DNA of 37,312 nt. Source: Spirochaetota bacterium (GTDB lineage: Bacteria; Spirochaetota; UBA4802; JAFGJZ01). Location of the stretch: NCBI GenBank assembly GCA_029554345.1, contig JAKPJF010000133.1, positions 1 through 37,312 of the forward strand. The letters run 5' to 3'. The position numbers were made by a program, and so were the translations under genes. Position 1 is the first letter of the stretch. Each line of letters begins with the position of its first letter. The notes beneath the pieces are model-generated. The model searched no databases. It was not told the DNA's origin and worked only from the letters and a program-made list of their open reading frames with translations. Shown piece after piece: positions 15,168 to 23,822 of the stretch.

Positions 15168-16205
15168 CTATTTACCGGATTTAATTTCGTCCCAGATTTT
15201 TGAATATTTCTTGTTGTCTTCTCCGAGATCGACGATAGTTTCTGATTTTTTCATCACCGCATCAGACGGCTTAAACGCAGGATTGTTGAGCGTTTCTTTG
15301 TCCAGCAGTTTGAGAGCTTCTGAGTTTGGAGACATGTAGAAAACAAATTCCATGTTTTCCGCGCATATTTGCGGATCGTGGCAGAAGTTGATAAATTCAT
15401 ATGCAAGGTCGATATTCTTTGAATCTTTCATTATAACGAAATCGTCTGATGAATAAGATGTTCCTTCGGCCGGATAAAAGAATCCTATATTTTCATTTTC
15501 TTCTATTATCTGAAGGATGTCTCCGCTGTACTGCTGAACGATAAAAAATTCGCCGGAATCAAGACCACGTTTGGCTTCATCAACGTCAAATTTCGCGATA
15601 TTCTTTTTCCATTTCAGAACCAGTTCTTTTGCCTTCTGAAGTTCGGATTCATTTCTGCTGTTATAGCTGTATCCGAGATATTTAAGTGCCGCGCCTATTA
15701 CTTCACGCATGTCGTTTAACAGGGTAGTACGTTTTGAATAATCTGCTGATTCAAATATGCTCCAGCTTTCTTTCGGAGAAGCAACTTTCTGCTTGTTGTA
15801 TCCGACACCCGTGAAACTCATCATGTAGGGAATGCTGTAATTCATGGCTGAATCGGGTTTAGACTTGATGATTTCTGCATCGATGTTTTTAATGTTCGGA
15901 ATCTTGTCTTTGTTTATTTGAACAAGCATGTTTTCTTTATTCATGACTTCCGCCATATAGCTTGTCGGAACTATGATGTCATAACCGGTTGCGCCGGATT
16001 TGATCTTTGCATACATTGACTCGTTTGAGTCAAAATAGTCCACTATGACTTTGCAGTTGAATTTTGATTCGAAAGCGGAAACTATTTCCGGTTTGATATA
16101 ATCGGCCCAGTTGTAAATGTGAAGTTCTTTTTTGTTTTTACCGGCGCAGGAAATTGATAATGATAAAGCAAAAAGGCTTAAAACGGTTAATGTTATTTTT
16201 TTCAT
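15168..16205 (-). CDS. potD: spermidine/putrescine-binding lipoprotein (PotD family)
   Basis: The 345-residue protein has a lipoprotein signal peptide ending at SISC (Cys20), then the start of PotD/PotF proteins: ELHIYNWADYIKPEIVSAFESK, YDIIVPTSYM and later KSWSIFE-like and YSSDDFVIMKDSKN blocks, with a C-terminal N-P-x-x-x-P region. These proteins capture polyamines for an ABC importer (PotABC). The permease and ATPase genes are not adjacent, so they must lie elsewhere. It is the first gene of a potD-argJ-HEAT run. Putrescine derives from ornithine or arginine, so the pairing with argJ is metabolically sensible but may be chance. Confidence 0.93.
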   Translation of the reverse strand: MKKITLTVLSLFALSLSISCAGKNKKELHIYNWADYIKPEIVSAFESKFNCKVIVDYFDSNESMYAKIKSGATGYDIIVPTSYMAEVMNKENMLVQINKDKIPNIKNIDAEIIKSKPDSAMNYSIPYMMSFTGVGYNKQKVASPKESWSIFESADYSKRTTLLNDMREVIGAALKYLGYSYNSRNESELQKAKELVLKWKKNIAKFDVDEAKRGLDSGEFFIVQQYSGDILQIIEENENIGFFYPAEGTSYSSDDFVIMKDSKNIDLAYEFINFCHDPQICAENMEFVFYMSPNSEALKLLDKETLNNPAFKPSDAVMKKSETIVDLGEDNKKYSKIWDEIKSGK

Positions 16206-16311
16206 GATTTACTCCAGTTTAAAAATCAGCCCGGAATTCGAAAGAACATAGGCAAACAGAGTACAAATATGTACATGGCTCTTCATTGGCAAGAAAATTT
16301 CTCCGTATAAA

Positions 16312-18123
16312 TTAATTTCTTTCCATTCTTTCTCGGAGTATATCTTTAACCTCTGATATGTCGGAAGAGGCTTTTTCAAGACCGGAACTGATACTTTCAA
16401 TTTCGTGAAAGCTTTCTATCAGAATATCGGTTTGTTCCGCGAGATTGTCGAATACTGTTCTGAGATCATCAGAATAAGGAACGATTTTCTTAACTTCTTC
16501 CTGCGTTCTTTTTGCAAGATTTTTTACTTCACCTGCAACAATTCCAAAACCCCGTCCTGCATCGCCGGCACGGGCGGCTTCTATTGAAGCATTGAGGGCG
16601 AGCAGATTTGTCTGCATGGAAATTTCGTTGATCGCGCTCGTAATCGGTGTGAATTTGTCCGAGATTGATGAAGATCTTTTCATTTCGTCGCCGAGTTTTG
16701 TAAGGCTGTCTTTTTCTTTTGAGGAAAAAAGTTTAATTTTTTCAATCATTCCTTCAATGTTGCTGTTTTCAATGTCGCGGACTGCGTTTTGAACAGCTTC
16801 GATGCTCTTTGCGCTGTCTTCTTTTTCGGCAAGCATCATAAAGTGTTTATAGTAATGGCAGTTTTCCGCTTTGTTCAGTCCATTGAATACTGCAAGAGCC
16901 ATTTTTTCGCAGCTTCCGTATCCGCATGCCGAGCAGTTATACATATCCTTTTCGGAATGCTTCATCATGGAAGCGTAAACTGAAGAGAGTTCGCGCTGTG
17001 TCGGCAATTTTGATGTATTGTTCTGCGCGAGATTTTCATATTTTCTGCCGTAGAGATTTTTCTTCCAGAACTTGTCGATTGTGTGCCTGAGCTTCCGTTT
17101 TCCTGAAAATGATGAACTGTACCTTTTTTTCATGTCATTTTTTCTTTCTGAGATCAGATGTTCGATGCGGTCAAGATTTGCATGCCTGTTCGGTGTTCCC
17201 GGGCCGCCGTTGCATCCGTGTTCGCAGTTCAGGCAGTCAACGAGAAGCGGTGCTGTTCCGTTTGAAAGAGATTCGGCAAGAGCGTCAATATATGCGTAAA
17301 TCGTGTTAGTGCCTTCAATTTTGCGCGAAACTTTTCCTATGCCGGGATGTTCTCGTTCAGCGGTTTCGAGTAGTCCGCCTGGTGATGAAAAAACAACTGC
17401 GCGCTCTGCCGGCGGATTATCATAGTCGGTTTTCGGATAGTTATCCAGATTTATTCCTGTATTATTAATATGCTCTATCAATGAGTTGCAGGTCACGTTG
17501 AATATTTCTCCGGAAAAGCCGAGTTCGTCAAATTCGCGTCTTTTGGCAAGACAAGGGCTTACTACAATTATTTTATGCTGTGAATATTCAGGATAAAATT
17601 CGCGAATCATTTTTACGGTATGCATCATCGGACTGTCTGCTGGTGCAAGATGTTCAAGAAGTTCGGGATGATAAATTTCTATGTAGCTGACAATCGCCGG
17701 ACAGGGCTGGGATATAACCAGACGGGGTTTGTCATTTTTTACATGTTCAAGATAAGTTTTGACCGTGAGTTCCGCTCCGAAGCTGACGTCGAAAACCGCA
17801 GATATTCCGGCTGATTTTAGATATCCGTTTAGATTGAGATACCTGCCTGGAAAAGCGGCGGCTGAAGCCGGAGCAGCGATAGCTATCATTTTATCTTTTC
17901 TGCTTAATGATTTTTGGAACAACTGAAAATCATCGATTCCAGAGCGCGCGTCATGCGTACAGTAGTCAAGACAGCTGCCGCATCCTATACACAGATTGTG
18001 ATTTACTTTTACATACTCGCCGCTTCCGTCGTTGCACATTTTGACAGGGCACGCTGTGATGCAGGCATGGCAGTTGACGCATTTATCTTTATCGACATTT
18101 ATTACAGGAATTAATTCAGCCAT
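16312..18123 (-). CDS. [FeFe]-hydrogenase-like sensor with methyl-accepting domain
   Basis: The start is set at 18123 because AGAGGGG precedes that ATG; the frame is open 23 codons further. The 603 residues hold: two 4Fe-4S ferredoxin clusters (Cys15/18/21/25 and 45/48/51/55); a hydrogenase large-subunit domain (about 75-330) with H-cluster cysteines in QPCPA (141), SPCLAKRRE (191) and NCEHGC (300, 304); a Fes-type four-cysteine domain (397, 400, 405, 422); and a chemoreceptor signalling tip (about 492-547, [18 protein letters not shown]). The proton-relay cysteine of catalytic enzymes (first C of SCCP) is Pro. No membrane helix. It fits the HydS-type putative sensory class: H2 or redox sensing coupled to chemotaxis proteins. 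Confidence 0.88.
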   Translation of the reverse strand: MAELIPVINVDKDKCVNCHACITACPVKMCNDGSGEYVKVNHNLCIGCGSCLDYCTHDARSGIDDFQLFQKSLSRKDKMIAIAAPASAAAFPGRYLNLNGYLKSAGISAVFDVSFGAELTVKTYLEHVKNDKPRLVISQPCPAIVSYIEIYHPELLEHLAPADSPMMHTVKMIREFYPEYSQHKIIVVSPCLAKRREFDELGFSGEIFNVTCNSLIEHINNTGINLDNYPKTDYDNPPAERAVVFSSPGGLLETAEREHPGIGKVSRKIEGTNTIYAYIDALAESLSNGTAPLLVDCLNCEHGCNGGPGTPNRHANLDRIEHLISERKNDMKKRYSSSFSGKRKLRHTIDKFWKKNLYGRKYENLAQNNTSKLPTQRELSSVYASMMKHSEKDMYNCSACGYGSCEKMALAVFNGLNKAENCHYYKHFMMLAEKEDSAKSIEAVQNAVRDIENSNIEGMIEKIKLFSSKEKDSLTKLGDEMKRSSSISDKFTPITSAINEISMQTNLLALNASIEAARAGDAGRGFGIVAGEVKNLAKRTQEEVKKIVPYSDDLRTVFDNLAEQTDILIESFHEIESISSGLEKASSDISEVKDILRERMERN

Positions 18124-18254
18124 CGTAACCCCTCTTTGGAAACGCCGTATGCGTGCTGGTCTGTAAGTGAAAACTGGCGGCGTTACAGCCAAAAAATGAT
18201 ATTGATTATGATAGCAGAATTCTTTTTATATAGCAAGAAAAGAATCGTTTATGT

Positions 18255-18698
18255 TTAAATGGTGAAATTGAAATAATCGTATGCGGTGTTTTTTGTGAAA
18301 CCGCATTTGCTGTAAAGATTTTTTGCCGCGTTATTTTCAATTTGTGTGCACAATGTAATTCTTGCGGCTGAGTTTTCCTTTGCAAACCCGATAGATTTAT
18401 TTATAAGAGCTTCGGCAATTCCTTTTCTGCGGAAAGAGACATTAACAAAAAGATCATTGAGGTAATAAGTGCGTTTCATCGCGACTGATGAGAATGACGG
18501 ATAAAGCTGAACGAATCCGTACATTATGTTTTCTTCAAAAGCTGCAAATATTACAGAGTCGCTTTTATCGAGCCTTTCGCGGATAAACCGGAGGGCGGAA
18601 TCTAAATCAGAATTCTGACCATAGAATACGCGGTAGTTGTTGAAGAGTATGGAGAGTTCATTGCAATGACCCGCGTTGCATTTAATTATCTGCAGCAT
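18255..18698 (-). CDS. GNAT-family N-acetyltransferase
   Basis: The 147-residue protein has the GNAT fold: beta strand YYLNDLFVNVSFRRKGIAEALINKSI with the acetyl-CoA pyrophosphate-binding R-x-x-G-x-A motif (about residues 91-98), then ITLCTQIENNAAKNLYSKCGF with the typical N-x-x-A-x-x-L-Y-x-x-x-G-F of the C-terminal region. The substrate cannot be predicted. AGAGGA lies seven bases before the ATG. The gene is 131 bases upstream of the hydrogenase-like sensor on the same strand; that gap is partly promoter-like AT-rich sequence, so the two may be separate units. Confidence 0.9.
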   Translation of the reverse strand: MLQIIKCNAGHCNELSILFNNYRVFYGQNSDLDSALRFIRERLDKSDSVIFAAFEENIMYGFVQLYPSFSSVAMKRTYYLNDLFVNVSFRRKGIAEALINKSIGFAKENSAARITLCTQIENNAAKNLYSKCGFTKNTAYDYFNFTI

Positions 18699-18798
18699 TA
18701 ATAATCCTCTTTTACTTGACTTAATCTATGGCTGACTGATATTAAATCAATTCATCCCGTTAGCGGATATGAGTCAATCTTTTTAGGCGCGTAATATA

Positions 18799-19782
18799 AT
18801 GAATTCCAGACAGTTTTTTAAATCATTCGGAAAAGAAGCGGCCGTAAAAATATATCTTTTTATAGGCGAGGAAGAAGGAGAGAAAGAGCGCGCCCTTTCA
18901 ATGATTTTATCATCTTTTCCGAAAGGTCAGAAGATAGGGCGGTTTCACGCTGAAAGCGGAGAGATTGTTGCGGCTGCCGAAGTTCTTCTTCAGCAGGATA
19001 TGTTTTCTGAAGCGAAGGTTTCGGTAATTTACGGCGCTGAAAAACTTATTAAAAAAACTGATATAACTTTGATAAATGAAATACTCGACTCAGATTCTTC
19101 GGGAACAATAATTCTCATGTCTTCTTCAAATACCGTTCCTGCTTATATGAAAAAACGTAAAGACTTTGTTGAGGTAATGTTTTGGAGAATGTTTGAAAGT
19201 GATCTTCATGCTTACGGCGCAGAACGTTTCCGTGAAGCAGGAAGGTTTGCGTCGAAGGATGTTCTTTCCGCGATAACGAGTCTCACCGGGCGCGATTTTG
19301 CGAAGTTTGATGCCGCCGTAAATAAAATTCTTTCTTATAATGATTCAAAAAATATTGCGGTTGAAACTGTTGTTGCCGTTGTAGCGGATGAAAAAGAAGT
19401 GAAGATATTTGATTTTATAAATTCGCTTTTTCTCGGGAAAAAAGATGCGCTTTATCTGCTGAGCAAGGTTCTTGGAAGCGGAATGCACGAGCTTCAGATT
19501 TTTGCTTTCATATGGAAAGAAGCGGAACGTATTGAGAAATACGTGTCATTGAAAAAAAGTGGAATGAGTGATTCGGATATTGCCGATTCTATCGGCGTGT
19601 CGGCATCCGGAAGGGATGAATTTCTGATGAGAGCCAGGCGGTTTGATGAAGCGAAAATAAAAAAGATTTTCATATCACTCGGAAACGCGGATTCCGCCGT
19701 GAAAGGAGGGCAGATCGTTTCCGATCATGAGACGATTGTTCTTAATCCGCTGGTTGAAATAGTCGAAGCCGCTTTATTCTGA
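18799..19782 (+). CDS. holA: DNA polymerase III delta subunit
   Basis: HolA is the wrench of the clamp loader that opens the sliding clamp. The 327-residue protein has normal length and family landmarks: YLFIGEEEGEKERAL at the start, a G-x-F-H-A-E stretch, the clamp-contacting region LLQQDMFSEAKVSVIYGAEKL (about 60-82), a G-R-D segment in the middle, and a C-terminal collar ending SDHETIVLNPLVEIVEAALF. As in other delta subunits, no functional P-loop is present. It ends inside the convergent thioesterase gene (nine bases). Confidence 0.88.
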   Translation: MNSRQFFKSFGKEAAVKIYLFIGEEEGEKERALSMILSSFPKGQKIGRFHAESGEIVAAAEVLLQQDMFSEAKVSVIYGAEKLIKKTDITLINEILDSDSSGTIILMSSSNTVPAYMKKRKDFVEVMFWRMFESDLHAYGAERFREAGRFASKDVLSAITSLTGRDFAKFDAAVNKILSYNDSKNIAVETVVAVVADEKEVKIFDFINSLFLGKKDALYLLSKVLGSGMHELQIFAFIWKEAERIEKYVSLKKSGMSDSDIADSIGVSASGRDEFLMRARRFDEAKIKKIFISLGNADSAVKGGQIVSDHETIVLNPLVEIVEAALF

Positions 19783-20178
19783 AATTTCTATTTTCTTTAG
19801 TGCATTTACAAGATTTTCAGGAAGGGCAATCAGTTTTTTTGTTTTGATATCTATTGCAACCATTTCAATTTCGCAGAACACCGCATTCTTCCCGTCTTTC
19901 TTTATAATGTAATCCCATACGAAGCTCATTTTGTTTATTTTTTTTGAGCGGACGGATACTTCGGCCTTGTCGAACATCACGAGCTGATTACGGTATTTGA
20001 TCGACACATCTCTGAGAACCAGCCCGAATGGTGATTCTCCTGTGACGCGGATTGAATTTTCCCTGAGGAATGCCGCGCGGGCGCGTTCGCAGAAATAAAG
20101 CGCTTTGGGATGGTGAATGATCCCATAACAGTCTACGTCTTCAAATTCTACTGTGATGCTGTGAATGAATTCAGCCAA
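19774..20178 (-). CDS. acyl-CoA thioesterase, 4HBT (YbgC-like) family
   Basis: This hot-dog fold thioesterase has the family active-site region F-E-D-V-D-C-Y-G-I-I-H-H-P, with Asp in the position of the catalytic residue, followed by YFCERARAAFLRE. The frame is open to a TTG at 20199, but TTG at 20178 is preferred since GGAG lies six bases before it. That gives 134 residues and an 8-bp overlap with the hisC stop, so translation is coupled to hisC. Members hydrolyse acyl-CoA or acyl-ACP; the substrate here is unknown. It is convergent with holA. Confidence 0.87.
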   Translation of the reverse strand: MAEFIHSITVEFEDVDCYGIIHHPKALYFCERARAAFLRENSIRVTGESPFGLVLRDVSIKYRNQLVMFDKAEVSVRSKKINKMSFVWDYIIKKDGKNAVFCEIEMVAIDIKTKKLIALPENLVNALKKIEISE

Positions 20179-21226
20179 TGATTTCTCCAATTTCTTCAAT
20201 GAGTTTTTTTATTTCCTGCATTGAGCCTACTGAGATACGCACGTACTGATTCTGAATGTCGCCCTTAAAGTAACGTATCAGTATCATTCTTTCTTTAAGT
20301 TCGAGATATAGTTTTTCGGACGGAAAAGAAGCGTGCTTGGTGAAAACGAAATTTCCTTTTGAAGGAACAATTTCAAAACCGAGCGCTTCGAGCCGTTCTT
20401 CGAGATACTCCTTATTGTTGCGGAGCATCTGCATGTTATACTTGAATCCCTTCTGGTCTTTGAGGGCCGCGAGAGCGCCGGCAAGAGCAAGTCTATCGAT
20501 ATTATATGAATCTTTAAGTTTCAAAAATCCCTGTATTATATCCGGGTTTGCGATTGCCAGACCGACACGAAGCCCTGCTAGAGAATATGACTTGGAGAAA
20601 GAACGTGTGACTATAAGGTTATCGTATTTGAGTACCATATCGACAGCGCTTCCTCCGTAAAAATCAACATAAGCTTCATCGATAACAAGAAGCCCCTTGA
20701 ATTTCTGAAGAAAATCCCCGATCTGTTTCACGGTAAGGGATGTTCCTGTGGGATTGTTCGGAGAAGTAAGAATTATGAGATCATATTTTTTCTTTAGAAA
20801 CAAATCAAGGTCGTAATCGAAGTTATCCGTGAGCGGTACTTTTTCATAATTGATGCCGTTGGCTTCAGCCATTGTGTAATATAGAGAATATGAAGGATAA
20901 GCGAAAGCCGCGAGACCCGTTTTTTCGATAAAACCTCTGAATAACAGCGTGAAGATTTCATCAGATCCGTTTGAAACAAAAATATTGTTTTCTGAAAATG
21001 ATCCGCCGAGCAGTGATGCCATTTCTTTTCTGAGCGGATCGGCATTCGGGTTAGGATATTTACGCAGAGATCCGTCGCAGGCGTTTTTTATGGCTTCAAG
21101 TACCGGAGGCGTCGGAGGGAAAGGCGATTCGTTGGTATTGAGTTTGATGAACTGCTCGATGTTGTCGGGCTGTTCTCCGGGAAGATATTCCGTCATAGCT
21201 TGAAGCGTCGAATTCCAGTATTTCAT
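20171..21226 (-). CDS. hisC: histidinol-phosphate aminotransferase
   Basis: This is a fold-type I PLP enzyme that makes histidinol phosphate from imidazole-acetol phosphate. Motifs are: KLNTNESPFPPTPPVLEAI at the start, SNGSDEIF, TSPNNPTGTSL, VIDEAYVDF, and SFSKSYSLAGLRVG with the PLP lysine (about Lys212). The ATG at 21226 is chosen over the GTG at 21235 because AAAGGTG sits about seven bases before it. About 351 residues, normal for HisC. It may also accept aromatic substrates, as many HisC do. No other his gene is nearby. Confidence 0.93.
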   Translation of the reverse strand: MKYWNSTLQAMTEYLPGEQPDNIEQFIKLNTNESPFPPTPPVLEAIKNACDGSLRKYPNPNADPLRKEMASLLGGSFSENNIFVSNGSDEIFTLLFRGFIEKTGLAAFAYPSYSLYYTMAEANGINYEKVPLTDNFDYDLDLFLKKKYDLIILTSPNNPTGTSLTVKQIGDFLQKFKGLLVIDEAYVDFYGGSAVDMVLKYDNLIVTRSFSKSYSLAGLRVGLAIANPDIIQGFLKLKDSYNIDRLALAGALAALKDQKGFKYNMQMLRNNKEYLEERLEALGFEIVPSKGNFVFTKHASFPSEKLYLELKERMILIRYFKGDIQNQYVRISVGSMQEIKKLIEEIGEIIG

Positions 21227-21358
21227 ATTGCTCACCTTTAATCATGCCGATTTTCATTTTTGCTCCGTGTTTGTCAAATAAGTTATGATTATATAAACAG
21301 CTTGAAATATTCGTAACATTACCGTAGTGTTGATTTCTAATACAGTATTGGAGAATTT

Positions 21359-23161
21359 ATGAAAAAATATTTAATATTTCCGGCGCTTTTAATCGCGCTT
21401 AATATTTTGGCGGCTGATGATGAGACTGCGAGCAAAATTATTTCCGTTAAGTCATATCAGAATCAGTCGCTCATAGTAAGAGAAACCGAGGTTGAACTGA
21501 AGAAGGGAGAGAATACTGTCGTTCTTACATCTCTTCCGAAAGGTCTTTTTGACTGGTCGGTTAAATCTTCCCTGCCGAAAAATTTTGAAGGCAAAATTGT
21601 AACAGTATCAGTTGAACAGAAGATGCTTGTAGAAAGATTCCAGAAAAAAGTTCAGGATATTGAAGACAAGCTTAAGGAACTCGCAAAACAGGATCAGCAG
21701 TATGTTGATGATCTGGCATCTCTAAAAACTCAGGAGGATTTCGTCGGTTCGGTTTTGAATTTTACGAACATTAATGCCTCCAAGGAACTTCAGACGCGCA
21801 TTCCCCAGGTTAAAGTATGGGATGATACCCTGACATATTGCGTATCAAAGAAAAAAGAAATAGCCGCACGCAGACGTCAGATTGAATCAGCGCGCGAGGA
21901 ATTGGGCAAGGAAATTCAGAAATGGGAGTTTGAACTGATTCAGATTGCGGGAGACAGTTATTATTCGAATTACCAGCTTCTCAATAATGCCCGCAATAAA
22001 AATGTGCAGAACATGATGGTTCAGCAGTACGCCGATTCGAATGTGTATTATTCAAGAACAAAATCGATTTTAAAAAATCCTACTCAGGGAACCGATATAG
22101 AAAAAAGAATAGTGCTGACTGTTTTTTCTGCCCGAGCAGCAAAAGCCAAGATAGAATTCAGCTACATGATTCCGAATACAAGCTGGAATATGATTTATGA
22201 CATCCGAGGAAGCCGTGATAACGGCAAGGTCGATCTGACTGTTTACGGCAATGTGTATCAGAAAACCGGCGAAGACTGGAAAGACGTTAAACTCTTTCTT
22301 TCAACAGGTGCTCCGTCGAATAATATCGTTTCACCTTATTTTAATCCATGGTATCTTGATATTATAGAAGAAAGAAATTATGATAAAGAGGATGAGTATG
22401 TAAGCGCTAAATCTGCAAAGAAAGCAGAACGTCCACTTGCGCTAGCCAAACAGGATTATGCAGATTCGGTCCAAGAAGAGAAAGTTCCGGAAACCGCTAT
22501 CCGTGAAACCGGCGCATTCATGGAAATAGAACTTCCGCTGACTCAGAGCATATTGTCATCAGATAAACATCAGAAAAAGCTGATTAAAGATTATTCTTTT
22601 TCTGCAGGCAAGTCGCTCGGATTGAATTTTGAGCTTTATCTTTGGCAGAGCCGTGAAGCTTTTATTACGGCAGAGATAACTAATTCTACTGAGATACCTT
22701 GGCTTCCTGGAGAAGCTCAGATATTTCTTGAAAATGAATACATGGGGAAGATGAATCTTCCGTATATCCCTTCCGGCAAAAAAGAAACCGTAGTTCTCGG
22801 AGCCGAACCGCGGATAGCTGCAGAAAAAACTTTGGTTAAAAAATATGAGGATACTAAAGGAGTTTTCGGCGGAAAAAGACGAATAGTATATTCGTATAAA
22901 ATAACTGTTGAAAACAACATGAAATCGCAGAATAAAATTATTCTCCGCGACAGAATTCCTGTTTCGCTGAATCAGAAGATATCAGTTGAAATTAAAAATG
23001 CTTCGATCGAACCTTCCGCGAAAGAACCGGTTGACGAAACTGTTTATTCTCAGGGGCAGAGGAAATATATTCTGGATTTAAAGCCGGGCGAAAAGAAAAC
23101 CATTACCTATGAAGTTGTTGTTTCATTTGATAAAGAACAAAATGTAAGCGGACTTGAGTAA
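21359..23161 (+). CDS. DUF4139 (mucoidy inhibitor-like) exported protein
   Basis: The 600-residue protein has a signal peptide (1-19), then the two-part architecture of the DUF4140/DUF4139 family. An N-terminal strand domain holds the typical VSVxxxxSLIVRETEVELKKGENTVVLTSLPKGL pattern. A long coiled coil follows (about 85-220). A C-terminal beta domain starts near IEFSYMIPNTSWNMIYDIRG and includes GNVYQKTGEDWKDVKLFLSTGAP, which is highly typical. The molecular role of these envelope proteins is not established. GGAGA lies before the ATG. It stands alone, convergent with aat. Confidence 0.88.
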   Translation: MKKYLIFPALLIALNILAADDETASKIISVKSYQNQSLIVRETEVELKKGENTVVLTSLPKGLFDWSVKSSLPKNFEGKIVTVSVEQKMLVERFQKKVQDIEDKLKELAKQDQQYVDDLASLKTQEDFVGSVLNFTNINASKELQTRIPQVKVWDDTLTYCVSKKKEIAARRRQIESAREELGKEIQKWEFELIQIAGDSYYSNYQLLNNARNKNVQNMMVQQYADSNVYYSRTKSILKNPTQGTDIEKRIVLTVFSARAAKAKIEFSYMIPNTSWNMIYDIRGSRDNGKVDLTVYGNVYQKTGEDWKDVKLFLSTGAPSNNIVSPYFNPWYLDIIEERNYDKEDEYVSAKSAKKAERPLALAKQDYADSVQEEKVPETAIRETGAFMEIELPLTQSILSSDKHQKKLIKDYSFSAGKSLGLNFELYLWQSREAFITAEITNSTEIPWLPGEAQIFLENEYMGKMNLPYIPSGKKETVVLGAEPRIAAEKTLVKKYEDTKGVFGGKRRIVYSYKITVENNMKSQNKIILRDRIPVSLNQKISVEIKNASIEPSAKEPVDETVYSQGQRKYILDLKPGEKKTITYEVVVSFDKEQNVSGLE

Positions 23162-23162
23162 T

Positions 23163-23822
23163 TCAGGAAATCCATTCATGATCCGTTTTAACAGCTTTTC
23201 TTAGCATGGCAATATAATCAGCGCGGGGAATAAATTCCCCGCCCATGCTTTCCACGTGATCAGTGTGGACTTGCGAATCAATAAAAAGAAAATTTTCATT
23301 TTCAAGTTTTCGGGCTAGGCTGATCAGCGCGAATTTAGAAGAGTTGCTTTCTTTTGAAAACATTGACTCTCCGAAAAAAGCTTTGCCGATTGAAACGCCG
23401 TAAAGTCCCCCTGCGAGTTTGCCGTCCTTCCACGCTTCAGCCGAATGAGCGAAACCCAACCTGTGAAGGTTTACGTAGGCATCAATCATGTCCTCGGTTA
23501 TCCATGTTCCTTCGATCCTCGAATCCGCACATGCTGAAATAACTTCTTCAAATGCCGAATCATATCTGACTTCAAATACTTTCCGGTTAATGATCTGCCG
23601 CATAGTTTTCGATACCTTGATTTTATTCGGGAAAAGAACAAACCGGGGATCGGGTGAATGCCACAGTATCGGATCGTTTTCGTCGAACCACGGAAAAATT
23701 CCCGAAGAATATGCCTCTATAAGACGTTCGGCGGAAAGATCCCCCGCGAACGCGAGGAGACCGTGCTTCGGCGCCTTGAGAGGATCTGGGAAAGCCGGAT
23801 CGATATCAAGATTTCTTATCAT
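23163..23822 (-). CDS. aat: leucyl/phenylalanyl-tRNA-protein transferase
   Basis: Aat adds Leu or Phe from tRNA to proteins with N-terminal Lys or Arg, marking them for ClpS/ClpAP. The protein has the family signature GIFPWFDENDPILWHSPDPRFVLFP, the EGTWITEDM segment, GFAHSAEAWKDGKLAGGLYGVSIGKAFFGESMFS and FIDSQVHTDH. The frame opens at a TTG at 23861 within clpA, but the ATG at 23822 aligns better with the usual N-terminus (219 residues). Either way it overlaps clpA. It is third in the operon clpS-clpA-aat. Confidence 0.95.
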   Translation of the reverse strand: MIRNLDIDPAFPDPLKAPKHGLLAFAGDLSAERLIEAYSSGIFPWFDENDPILWHSPDPRFVLFPNKIKVSKTMRQIINRKVFEVRYDSAFEEVISACADSRIEGTWITEDMIDAYVNLHRLGFAHSAEAWKDGKLAGGLYGVSIGKAFFGESMFSKESNSSKFALISLARKLENENFLFIDSQVHTDHVESMGGEFIPRADYIAMLRKAVKTDHEWIS

